64,000 bases of DNA, from the NCBI RefSeq assembly GCF_019649055.1, contig NW_026570364.1, forward strand, positions 62,001-126,000, in the 5' to 3' direction. The position numbers and the translations under genes are program-made. The notes below the pieces were generated by a model. The model saw nothing but the letters and a program-made list of their open reading frames with translations, was not told the DNA's origin and ran no database searches. This document shows, one piece after another, positions 23,045 through 34,910 of this stretch (the first letter of the stretch is position 1; every line of letters begins with the position of its first letter). This DNA is from Paramacrobiotus metropolitanus (taxonomy: Eukaryota > Tardigrada > Eutardigrada > Parachela > Macrobiotidae).

Positions 23045-24358
23045 AGTAGAAGTGCATAAAAACGTATGTACTTTGCGCAGCAAGTTGGATGCCGGAGTGA
23101 TATTTTTCTTTAAAAAACGCGGCCTGTACTGCGTCTTCGTTTCCCTATTTCAAAGAATTTCCAGTAAGTATTTAGAGGCTCGCATGCCTGTTGTACGGGT
23201 TACAACAAAATTTACAGCTGCGCGTTATTTATACTAAATAACCTTGGGAGGTGGGAGGGTAGGCGATCGCGCTGGGGTCCATGCATAAAACCAATAAGCC
23301 ACATAATGTTACCTCAAAGCTGTTACTCGAAATACATGGACTTTTAATGTGTTACAATTGTACTGCGTCTGCATGCACTAAGCAATCTACTGTATTATTT
23401 TATTACAATTGTTAACTGCTATATCTGTACGTGCTGCATATAAAGTTTTTCCTTCGTATCTCACACTTAACCTTGCTAATTTCATTTACTAATGTAACCA
23501 GACAAAATGTTCATGTTACCCTAAGGTCCGTTTCTTTATCGTTAATTGTGTTACTAACAAAAATACGAGGTATTAAACAGTGGTGTCCTGTGAAGCATCA
23601 GTAATTTACTTGTAAATTGTGTGCTGGTGATGCCACGAAAAATGTTACTGCACTTAATCGTATGCCCGCAGAACAGACTGTTACTGTAAAATACTGCTGA
23701 TATCGCTGGTGTAAATGCTGCAGCTTGGTACGAGTAATTTTATGTAAGCGTCCATATTGTTATTGCATGGTTTGCAGACGCCAAACCTGCGGGCCACGAA
23801 TGCCAAACCTGCGGGCCATTCGACCGTAATTTCTTGGACCATTCACGTTCACATCACAATGGGATTAATCACCAGTGCTTGCATCATCACAAAATTCAAT
23901 TGTCACAATTAACAAAATTTATCAGGATTCTAAGAGACAATAAGTGTGTGCTCACAAGTGTTGGCTATGCGCCGGAAGTACAAATCGATTAAATTGGGAA
24001 CACAAAATCTGAAATAAAAAAATTCCCTAAACGTTTTATCTGAATAATCCAAAATTGAAGTTGGTGGCCTTCGTCGGCTGTTGTAGAGCTTGGATGGGTT
24101 GGCAGTATCCCAGTTTATTGGGGAATTTGGTACACTGAGTGGACGGCCGGCACACGTGACCCGGGAAAAGAACTTCACACGCCGAATCAACATCACACGC
24201 CTAGCAAAGTGCACAAGCATGAAATTCAAAAAGCGGCAACAATTAGCGCTGTTGAATTTATGTATTAAACCGGCACATGACAACGTATATCGTAGTATAA
24301 TACTATATGTAATATCGTGACGACAACATATGACAGATTCTGATAAAATGATAAAATG

Positions 24359-24452
24359 GGAATAGAGGACATTATTTGGCGACATTGCGATTACGAATAT
24401 ACGGTTTGGCGGAATAGAGGACATTATTTGGCGACATTGCGATTACGAATAT
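24359..24452. repeat. Tandem duplication, period 52 bp
   Basis: A 42-base string starting GGAATAGAGGACATTATTTG occurs at 24359 and again, identical, at 24411. Confidence 0.85.
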
Positions 24453-24598
24453 ATTGCGAAAGGGAAGGTCAGTTGCTAATATACTCTTATTATAACAGAT
24501 TAATACAGTAACATATAGTAAGAAGGTAAAAACTTTGTATGCAATCTCATAAAGCTTTACACGGACGTTATACGTTATAATGATGTCTACTTACCCAG

Positions 24599-24949
24599 GT
24601 CATTCCCACGGAAAAACTCATGTCCACCCAGCAGACGCATCTTCCCTTAAAACATGTGGTGCCGGCATCCGAACAATCGGCCAGACCCGAACAGACTTCA
24701 TCCTTACTAGCCGCTGAAAGTAGTATTAATAAACTCTGTAGTGTGTTACACCAAAAAACTGCTGCAAATTATTACTGTATTAGACATTATTTTAATCGAG
24801 AATTAAATGAAGGGATAAACCGTAATACACTGATACACACAAGCGTTTATACAGGTAAAAGCAAACGTTTTTATATATGGAGTTTTTGTAGTCTTACCAA
24901 TAATATTATACAACGTAGAAAAAAATATATAACCGCTTTCTTACCATAA
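24599..24949 (+). CDS. Possible exon, perhaps last exon of the PP2C gene
   Basis: An acceptor (ACTTACCCAG) precedes an open frame starting VIPTEKLMSTQQTHLPLKHV and continuing to a stop at 24949. Its first 35-40 codons look coding, then composition becomes AT-rich. A donor at about 24718 is possible. The phase (0) fits a splice from 22632 in the PP2C gene. There is no recognisable domain, so the link is only an inference. Confidence 0.25.
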   Translation, partial: VIPTEKLMSTQQTHLPLKHVVPASEQSARPEQTSSLLAAESSINKLCSVLHQKTAANYYCIRHYFNRELNEGINRNTLIHTSVYTGKSKRFYIWSFCSLTNNIIQRRKKYITAFLP

Positions 24950-27354
24950 GCAATTCCGAGGTAGATTGTTACAACGGCAAGTTTTCCCACAAGTGAGGCC
25001 ATATCGATGGAATCTTACTGGAGTGAACCCGTAAAACACGATACCGGCACTGTTCGACAAACCGTTCCGCGGTAGAATTCTTCTTAATTTGTGCCCAGAG
25101 AACATCGAAACAGTCATCACTGATTTCTTTTATATATACGTGAACCATCTTGGAAATCTTGTCAGTGAGTGGTTATTTAATTCCGTATGATCATGCCAAC
25201 ACTGACATTGATGCTGCGATTGCACAATGTCCCATACACCGTGCGGCTATTGTTAAATTTGTTGTCAACAAAATTGCATACTTGTACTGCGGCATTAAAG
25301 GTGCTGGTGCGGTATGTGTTTCCGGCGTAACAAACATGCAGCCACATCCGGATCCAGCGGCATGGCACGTCAGTCCGTACAGACACGACTTAATTACGAA
25401 AGACCGGCAACACAACCAAAAACAGCCATAAACATTTTTAACCGGACTCGCTTTGCTCGTCGTACCTGGTATACGCGCTAAAATGCAACCGCGCGTCAGC
25501 AGAAAAAGTCGTGACGTGGATCACGTAACTGCACATGTTTTACATAACAAAAAATTTGCAAATTTGCAACAATCATATGCATGATGGAGGTATGATGGAA
25601 ATATGAATAATAATGACGAGAAAACAGATTAAAGGGGATTTTGCATAGCTGAGGCATGTACTTGTCATAATAACTCCCAAGAATAAAAGCGTAGTGCTGC
25701 CGGCAAAAGCATAACTAGATGTTACGTTCCCTGAAGTACAGTGATGGGTGGCAGTGCAAGAACTAAAAACACACTACCGTAGTCAAAACGGACTGCATTT
25801 GACAAGTGACGTCCTTACAGATCCTGTTTTGCACAAGTGTCGGCATGTTTCCGTTCACCTGACGAACATAAAAAAATGTTTCGTCCGCGTATACATATAA
25901 CTGATATCAATGTTATAAATGAAAGTAATGTGCCGGCACGCCCTTGTTTGTGCGTATTATACCAAGCTTCTAACTGCACGTATGATGTAGCTAGCAAGGT
26001 TAGTAATTTATGTACTGCAGCTGAGTTTGTTTAAAAACGAGAATATCCATATTTTGCGCAACGGGAATCGAATGAATTATAATAATAATAATCATAATAA
26101 TTTGAGTAACTAATTCTTATCAAGTGAGAGAGTTGCATTATGTTGTGCCAGCTGGTGAATATGCATGCTTGTGAGTGTCATTAAATACTTAAATATTTAT
26201 ATGCGATCATACAAAACTGCAGAATAATCACTTGAAAAACTACCTGCCATTAACTGAAATATTTTGTTGCAAATATCTTAATTCCTGTCTTAACCAGACG
26301 GGAAGTCTGGAACTATGATAAATTAAACGAACCTGTTTACAATGTGATTGATTTTGATTTTATTGCCGGTGTCCCCACAACAACGACGGACCTGCTGCAC
26401 TAAAACTGCATTTATAGGTCGCTTTTAGGTCCGATTAGCAGTCCGTGACCTTTCGGTGTTCCCACGATGTATTAGTGTCACAAGGTATTATGCATGCTGC
26501 ATGTATAGCAAACTGACGATATATTAGTTTGCGAAATAATAGCTTAACCCTAGGCCTTGTGGTCTGTATTTACACTTTTTTAATTATCTTCTCTAATTTG
26601 TTACAATTGTTAATACAGGCATTATACAGGGGTACGGCAAATCATTACGAATCGATAGAATTTGTAGTGCGGCGGCTCCCATTATATCCAAAGATGAGAA
26701 GTACGAATTACTCGTAATACATGGGGATAGCCGATAGAGTGTGCATAAATATGCCTCTTGAAATGTTTAACAAACGATTTCATGAGATGGTTTCTCTCCT
26801 TTTTACGCCTGTTGAACATAACTGTTATAATACTGCATAGCACTTGTTTTTATTAAATGTATTCAAAAATGTTGTATATTGTTAGTAGGATCCTCTCCCA
26901 TTACGTTTGGAAAATTAATATCGAAATATTTCGTACAGATTCATATAGTATAGTTCAGATTCTCAAACTTCCAGTTGCAAACTTACAATAAATTTTACTA
27001 AATCGTCGACGTCAAGGAAAATTTGCCTATATAATTACAAATTAAAATTTGAATGCATTCAAAATTTTAATGATTTTTGTGATCTTTAAGAAGGGCGTAA
27101 GTGTCACCCGCCCAGAGACGCAACTGGAAAGTAGCCACACATCAGTTGTCCTCGCTGCTTTCTTAGCTTTGCTGAAGCAGTGCTTTTTTTGGCTTTTCTT
27201 TTCCGCTTTGCAACAGCAAATTGCTAGTTGTCATTAGTTTTTGATTACGACTGATTAATTTGTTTTTGTCTTCATCATCATTTTAGCCGTTTCGACCATT
27301 TCCATCGTGTCGACCGCGCGCTAGTTCGCTGGCCATTCGCTTCCTCACCAGCTG
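24950..27354. other. Intergenic region upstream of DNMT2
   Basis: No coding exon or RNA gene is recognised. Short open frames on both strands look random. Confidence 0.4.
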
Positions 27355-30300
27355 ATGATCAGCATGGCGTGCAGCTGCAGGAGTCCCTTCTCAGCTGAGC
27401 ACCCTGATAATTTACGTGTTCTGGAGTTGTACTCCGGGATTGGTGGGATGCACTTCGCATTAAACGGTACTCCTGCTAGCGCACCATATTTCTTTCGTAC
27501 AAAAACTCCTCCCTTGGTGTTTGTAGGGGCCCTGGAGCGTCTGCAGACCGATGGTGGGGCTCCGAGAACCGTCGGGAATGAAAGTGCGAACATCAAAGTG
27601 CGAGCTGTGGATATCAGTCCAGCCGCTGCCCGTGTCTATGCCCGTAATTTCCCTAAAACCCCCGTCCAACCGATGGATATCCGGGTAAAGATGAACTGAG
27701 GATTCTGCTCTCTGATGCTTATTCCGGACAGCGATTTATTTTCGAATAAGGAACACTTTCGTATCTTTAGAGTTTAGATTTGATACGGTTGATAATTCTT
27801 TGTTGGTTTCAGGTTTCTGAAATATACTTTAAACATATTCTTAAAAATAAAACATCAATAATTTTTTTCCAATTTACTCACTAAACTCTATACAGAAAAA
27901 TCCGTAAGTTTTAATTTATTGTAAAGTAAATACTGGAAGATTTGTTTATCTGGTGTCTAGGCACTCCGGACGGAGGATTTCGAAAATTTATGGATGCTAA
28001 CCATGAGTCCGCCCTGCCAGCCGTTCTCTAGGTGAGAAAACACAGCGCAGTCAGTCTTACAGTTAGCAAAATATTATTTGTGATAATTAAATTTTACAGT
28101 ATGTTTTCGGTAAAAGTTTGGTTCGATTCAGTAGGTATTCAGTACAATACTTTTTTCCTTTGTGTTTATTTCCGAAGCATTTTCTAAAACTATCTGTCAA
28201 AATCTTGAACGTTCAAGATGGTTTTTCTGATTTAAGTTTGCTGAAGATTTAAGAATAATAATTTGTGCAAAACCATATAACCGCTTTATCAGGGCAAAGT
28301 AAGCGATATAACCGATAAGTTGACTCGAAATTTTGAAGAAACCGTAGTGACAACGTAGTACGGTGGCATTTTGAAAATATAGGAATATCAGTTTGTTGGA
28401 TGGTTATCACTATTATAAATTTCGCAGTGATTTCGTGATGGTGACAGAGGTTTCGTGGCTTGGTTAATGGTTTTATTTTTCTTAAGTAAAGTCTCAGTTT
28501 AAGTCTTTTTGTGATTTATAAGCGCCCGCTATGTTGCGAAACAGGGAGGCCGGATGGTTGCTCTCTGAACATATTTTAAAATAATATTGATGTATGGCGA
28601 ATTCTGGACTTTACCAGATGGAGTCTCCTAGCATTTGTTTTCAGAAATGGCAAATTTTTAGACGTGGATGATGACCGATGTGAATCGTTTCTGTTTGTTC
28701 TGGATCAGTTATCGCGGTAAACATTTCCCGCTACATATGGTGTTCATATTTGTCCATAAGTGATGAACGGTATTCCTACAAAAATCCATTTTTTTAGGGT
28801 TAATAGGCCTCCTTCGTTTGTTGTGATGGAAAATGTTAAAGGTTTTGAAATTTCCACGGCGCATACCCAACTGGTCCAAGTTTTAACATCGCGGAATTAT
28901 CACATAAAGGTATGTAGGTTTACTCTTTTGAGACTCGAAATTTTAATATCAAATACTCCTCTTAAGTTCTCCTCTTTGGTCGTTCATGTGTTTTTGCCTG
29001 AATCAGAAAATTCATAAAGCTCTGATTTTTAATAAGTTTTTGTTTTATTATTATCTTTCATGTAAGATTGTGAAGGGCTTGTTTTTCTTTTTCTCTAGGA
29101 ATTTTTATTGAATCCAGTAGATTTCGGTTTTCCGAATTCCCGACTTCGTTATTATCTCACTGCAGCCCATTGTTCATCGCCTGATACATGCGATAATATG
29201 TCAGGATGCCGTACCGCGGTTCCCACGTCCCAGGAACGATTGGAACAGAGTATTGAGGAATGAACCCATACCGGCAGTCCAACGCAGATTCCTTGGACAG
29301 TTACTTTTCCTCCCGGCTCGATGAACAGACGCTTTGTGAAGTGGAACGTTCCTGTTTAATACCGATCGCCACACTCGCGCAGCATATTGCGGTTATGGAT
29401 ATTAAACATCCTCAAAGCACAACGACGAACTGTTTTACAGCAGGGTAAGAAATTTATCAGTAACTTGATTGCATTCGCACCGTGATGCAGATTTTTTGGG
29501 GGTTGTTGTTTTGGAAGTTCTCAGTAGGTTCTATTGTTTTTTACTATAATTTTTTTTATAGATATGTACCGTATAAACACGAGTAAATCTGAAAGATAGG
29601 TTTTGTGAAATCCGGAAGACTGTCTTTTCGCAAAACTGTCGACACCAAAACGGTTTTATTTTCGGGAAATTACTGATGTCCTTCTCGAAGCGAGGTGGCA
29701 TAAACTCAGCAGAATTAATATGTGTAATCTAGAGTCTGAAGTGGTTTTCTGAAAAAAATTATGAGTTTGTAGTGAACAAGCAGAACAAGTTTCTTTTCTA
29801 ATTCTTGAACATAGCGGCATTTCATAGCATCTAGAAATGTCGAGCCTGTTCGAGCCACCATACTACGTCTTTCAGCTAGACTGCTGCAGAATGAATTCTA
29901 ATTTACTTTGTTCCCAGTTACGGCCGCTATTTGAAGGGTACCGGCTCGGTATTCTGCCCGTTCCCAAAAGAAAAAGTAAGCTCATTCTGCTAGTACTCTG
30001 CAGTAGTGCCTTTGTTTATCGTTTGGTCTAACACTGCATTTCTTCGTAACGCTATGAGGGCAGTATGTGATCGATTTTATTCTGTCATAGTTTGATGATC
30101 TGATGCGAAATGTCATCGATTCCTGCGCGGATGAGCTGAAAAAACTGGCCTTGACGGATATGAAATTGAGATTCTTTAGTCCCGCTGAAATTGCCTGTCT
30201 TATGGGATTTCCGAAGGGATTCGGTAAGGATTTTGTGGGTTTTGTCATTTTTCATTGTCAAATAGATTGGTTTTTGTTGTTTTGTGTAAATACTGTCAGC

Positions 30301-30916
30301 ATCAGTCAATTGTCGTTTTTGCGCATTGACAGGAGTTTTGCTTGTCTAATGCTTCGTCATGTTGCCGATTACATAAGTTATTGCTTAAGGTTTGGTAATA
30401 ATTATGGATTATGATAAATCGTGGACAATTTGGTTGTGCGAATTGTAATATACTTTTTAATGAATTTGCGTAGCATTAAAACCTTTGAAGCTCGGTTTAA
30501 ATTTTATTAGCAACGGTTCACCATTCATTCACTTCCGTTTTGCTTTGTGCGGCCTGATAAAATCAAATTTTCATTACAGCTTGTTTGATTAAAAATGAAA
30601 TAATTTTATTTCTTAACGGCTGTTTTTTAGCAAATACTCCTATGAATTAATCCTCGTTGAGCAAACTGCGTAGAGGAAGAGGTTTGGGCTGCTTGTCACT
30701 GTACTACGAAATTCGTTGATACTTGTTACTGTCTGTTATTTCTCCACGTTGCTTCATTTAAAACTTAAACTTCACAGCTGTACATGAGCGATTGATTTAA
30801 TATTTTTAGTAATTCCGGAAGATTTGTCGAACCGTCAGGCATGGAAATTACTGGGGAACAGTTTGAATGTGCACATCGTGTCTCTCCTCATGTATTTGCT
30901 GTTGACCAGTGAATAA
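27355..30916 (+). CDS. TRDMT1: tRNA (cytosine-5) methyltransferase DNMT2/TRDMT1, 9 exons
   Basis: Exons 27355-27684, 27961-28031, 28645-28716, 28798-28909, 29099-29210, 29288-29444, 29918-29975, 30091-30223 and 30810-30916 give 383 aa, close to the 391 of human DNMT2. Motif I is LRVLELYSGIGGMHFAL. Motif IV is MSPPCQPFSR with the catalytic Cys. Motif VI is VVMENVKGFEIS. Then come FPNSRLRYYL, the DNMT2-specific CFT motif (TNCFTAGYGRYLKGTGS), and the C-terminal SPAEIACLMGFP and LLGNSLNVHIVSLL. The enzyme methylates C38 of tRNA-Asp and is often the only DNMT-family gene in invertebrates. Two oddities: an insertion of about 35 residues between motif I and the VDISPAAARVYARNFP segment, and a frame break at 29211-29287 that a 77-bp intron (GTACCG...AACGCAG) resolves in phase. 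An unspliced reading stops at 29261. The start may be the ATG at 27355 or the one at 27364. Confidence 0.9.
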
Positions 30917-31366
30917 CGTCAGTGAAATTTGTTTGATTTGCCCTTGTTTTTACAAGCTCCTGTGGTACATTTGGGTTGTTGTTAGTTTAAGATATTTAGA
31001 CTTCTTTGATGATTTTTATTGGCATAATAATTCTGTGTTTTACTTGCACAGTTGCACTAACTACATTGAAGTGACTAAGAAAAACTCGTGGATGCGCTTC
31101 CAGTTGCCTATTGGTTGTTTTAGAATTGTTTGTTACTGTGCAGTACTGAAATTTCTTTAAACTGTTATCCACGGACATTTTGGTTTTGAACTGTTAATGT
31201 GTGAACGTTTAATAAAACAATTTCTGTAACAGCGTTATCGCCTTTTTGAATGATTAACCGAAACTTTAGAATTTACGCTGAAGTTTTGTTTGATTTGTTT
31301 TATGTTTTGAAAGGTGCCGATCTATTATAAATTTAAAAAAATATTATTTTAAAAAAGAATTTGCTT

Positions 31367-31536
31367 TGCTCCATAGTCCCCGCCACAACGGCCCATAATA
31401 ATCCAGATTATTCCACATTTTTCGGTATATTTATTGAAATTTTAAATTATGAAAGTTATGTCCATAAAAGTGCACTATGAGACCATGTTGTTGCAGCCTG
31501 CAGATACAACGCAGTTGTAGTATTAGCATAGTGGCA
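31367..31536 (-). repeat. Inverted copy of the APCDD1 gene 5' end
   Basis: The reverse complement of this segment aligns with 34749-34910. It shares AACATGGTCTCATA, AATAAATATNCCGAAAAATG, TGGAATAATCTGGA.TATTAT and GGGGACTATGGAGCA, with small indels between. The matching arm covers the start codon and first codons of the APCDD1-like gene. Confidence 0.7.
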
Positions 31537-33961
31537 AACACGAAAATACGTCTTCTTCAGTTTTGAACACAAGAAGCATAAACGATGAAAATTTACAATT
31601 TTTTTTATTTGTTTTTGAAAAAGCTGTACATGATCCAAAATCGATTTCTTGCTTCTACACTCTACAGCACCGCTGCAACGGTGTTTATTTTTTATCTACA
31701 GTAGTTTTGCGAATTTACAACATTATTACCTATTTATGTTTTTTGGAAGTGAAACTCAAAACAGCGCCGATCTTAAACAACAGCAGAAAGTGGTGTAGTG
31801 CTCCGTTGAATTAAGTCAGTTCAAACTTAAGGGTCGCTTCAGGAGTTTGAGCAAACAGGATTACTTGACCTTTGATGATATTATTTGTGCTGTGCGTATA
31901 TATCGCGCATCACATTCCACGGTAATTGTAGACACACTTTAAACACGATAGCCATCATTTGGCGCTGTACAAGACGGGTAATCGTAGCCGTAGAAAAGCG
32001 ATTATACACACACTGGATATAGTGTTCCGTTTAAATGCCTGCTGCCGGTCAGCCTAAAGGGGAGAAAAATATGATACGATCCGTACCATTTCTGCTACTG
32101 TGTGAAATCAGCTTCCGATCGTACGCACTGTGTGCATCATGGCTGTGAAATTACAGCGGCGTGTCAACAAACTGTCAGCATCTTTGATTAAATCTATCTC
32201 TCGTATACAAGTAACCGAGACGGAATTTTGCACCAAAAATTTATTACGCCGGTGGAACGCTGGAAGCGATGTGTGTGTGATTTTGGGATGCTGATAAACG
32301 CCCATTCGATTAGTACATGCTTCGTCGAAAATTATTTGAAAGCGGAAAATGCAGAACCACACAAAACTGCGGTAGTAAATCTGGCCGAAACTTTTTGTCG
32401 TAGAGTTAAACGTAAGTTCGTCAGAATAAACTGGCCGCATAAAAAAGCGGATTACCTAAATCAGTATTACCCTTTGTACCTACTAAGGCTTGGTTAAAAT
32501 AAAAATTTCTTGCAATTGCTATTGCCCACTTTATCGAACAGAAGAGTACCGTTGAGCGTAGTGCAGTGGCGCTCTTGCACTGTTTTCGGGTTTCAAGACA
32601 GTTTAATCATTCATATTCAGAACTCGAATAAGTGCAATTCTTTTTCGATAGCTAGTTGTATTTTGCAGAGCATACATTTGTGCGAGGTGACTTGATCTGG
32701 CCTGTCAGTTGGTTCACAGTTTTTTAATTTTTTGGAATCAGTTCTATGGAATATTATGGAGTTCGGAAGCACAGTCGACACTGTTTCCATAAACTTATAA
32801 CGTAAGTCATGTAACAAAGCCGTTTAAGGTCATCGTGGAATTGATCCGAGATTTTTTGCTAACAATAATAATATCTTTAACGGCACACTAACCCAGTTTG
32901 CACAGTTAAGAATTGACTAAATGGACGCAGCATGGGAAGTGGCGGATAATTTTCCCGCTATTTACCGTGTACATAAACGACAACTGAATAGACTCTCCGC
33001 TCCGCCCCTCGACCACCACCGTACTGGTCAATACAGCAGGCAACCCATTTCCTAATCAATTCGGCAGGGGCAATATGTACATTTATCCAATGCGGAAAAT
33101 CAAAATGTAAAAATAACACGCTTCCACAGTTCCTCTACGTCCGCGAATAACTCCCCTACATGGCCACTTAATCCGCTATGATTGCACTGCATACACAGAA
33201 TTATAAAAGTAGTGTGTATTTCCGGCCACAAGTGTCCCAATCGGCAATCAGCCGGCAAATCCGCTGGTGTTGTATTCGGGGTATCGTGTGCGTGTTCCTA
33301 ATCCGTGGCGGAGAGGATGTTGTTAAATACACACACATACACAGCTGTTTAACGGATTGCCACTTCTCAGCTGTTGCGCGTGAGCTTTAGCCGGGACTGG
33401 ACTGATCGCCAGGAAACGTGCGTGTATATTTGGCTGCTAATTTTGTGTAAACGATAACGCTTTTAGGAAGATCGGTTTTCGGCCGGGTGGTTTTTGTATA
33501 GATAATCGTGATTGTTTTCAGTGACTTTGTGATAATCGGTAAGAACGTTATCCGCTCGATTATAACGACTTTATGTATTTCATTAAATTATGATTGTTAT
33601 ATAATAAAAAACGGTTTTATGTGGATTGCTTACTGTAGATGCTATTCAAATCCATTACCGGCTGTGCTTGCACCACAACATCAAGTCAAAAGTCGACGTA
33701 GTGCACTGGCTTTGCTTAGTCCTCTCTCTGACCTGCCGAAAGCAGAGCTATTTACCAAACCAGCAGACCTGAACATATTTGAAAAACCTTGTTTAAATTT
33801 TTTCCCCAGCAGATCTAAGAATAAATTTAGGAAACTTTCCGTTTAAATTTTTTTCAGTTCTATGAGAAAATCTTAAATGATATAATTTCTATAAAATTTA
33901 AATATTTTGTAGTCGTTCCAAAAAGTGGCAAAAGTCGAGGTTATAATACCAGAAAATCGCG

Positions 33962-34015
33962 AATTTTTACGTAAGCTTAAAAGTCTTACGTAAAGATTAA
34001 GCTTACGTAAAAATT
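33962..34015. repeat. Perfect 18-bp stem hairpin
   Basis: AATTTTTACGTAAGCTTA at 33962-33979 is exactly complementary to TAAGCTTACGTAAAAATT at 33998-34015. The loop of 18 bases itself contains CTTACGTAAAG. Role unknown; it may be a foldback element relic. Confidence 0.8.
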
Positions 34016-34748
34016 TTGAGCCTTGTTTAGTGGAAAATTGGGGCCTTTATTTCCAACAGGTGACTAACTCTGACGATGCGGAACATTTTTCCCACCCCAC
34101 CAACTATTTTCCATAATCTACGGCACTGCTCTATGCTTATAATATTGTACGCCGAGCGGACTGTACTCGACACCACTGCTGCCATCTGATCCGGGTCGAT
34201 GTCGATTGTCCATCAATACATTTTTCGTTATTGTTATAAACGCTCTTGTAAGCCATCTCGGTTTACCCGGCTGCAGTGCAGATACAATTAGGTATATCGC
34301 CGGTCTGCAGTCCATCATCGCCGTCGTTGTAAAAGGATTTCATTATGTGGCGAGCATAATTGCTAGGAATATTTATATCACCCGTTCCGCCCATTTTAAT
34401 TTATCCGTCTCCACTGACCAGTGACCAATATCGCCGGCAGGGGCAGTGATTCATTTGACACTGATTGCAGCGTTATATTGATGGTGGTGTCGGTGGATGG
34501 ATTGATATTGCCAATTTCCCGGGCATTATTCAGCAGACAATCGCGGAATATTGCGCTCTTCCGGTCGTTATTAATTTTCATTATTATGCCGAAGTAAATA
34601 ATACGTACTCTTTTACGCGATGGTGATTTTTTTGTGCGGTGCAGATTTCTAGAAAAAATAATTTTGCAGTTTTACGCAGATTGCGTTTCCCGTGACGTGT
34701 GCTGTTATATCTAGCTAACAGTGAAGAAGTTTCCTGTGAACGATCTGT

Positions 34749-34910
34749 GCCACTGTACTACGACCGCGTTGAACTATATCTGCAGCAACATGGTCTCATA
34801 ATGCGCTTATACGAGCTGATAAACTTTTATAGTTTACAATCGCTAATAAATATGCCGAAAAATGTGGAATAATCTGGAGTATTATGGGTTGCGGTGGGGA
34901 CTATGGAGCA
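34749..34910 (+). repeat. Second arm of the inverted repeat, containing the APCDD1 start
   Basis: This arm matches the reverse complement of 31367-31536. It begins with the recurring string CACTGTACTACGA and ends within the signal peptide codons of the APCDD1-like gene (GGACTATGGAGCA). Confidence 0.7.

Larger units (their letters stand above)
22639..24598. other. Non-coding region, or long last intron of the PP2C gene
   Basis: No coding exon is recognised. It contains a small foldback element (22881-23044) and a short tandem duplication (24359-24452). Confidence 0.4.
30917..34748. other. Large intergenic region with repeat fragments
   Basis: No convincing gene. It contains one arm of a diverged inverted repeat (31367-31536) and a strong hairpin (33962-34015). 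Plus-strand frames of 80-110 codons (32228-32497, 33508-33846) lack recognisable domains and splice context. Confidence 0.4.

Noticed and set aside
32108-32497. Overlapping frames of 89-110 codons on both strands
   Set aside because: No family resemblance, splice context or composition signal; neither strand is better than chance.
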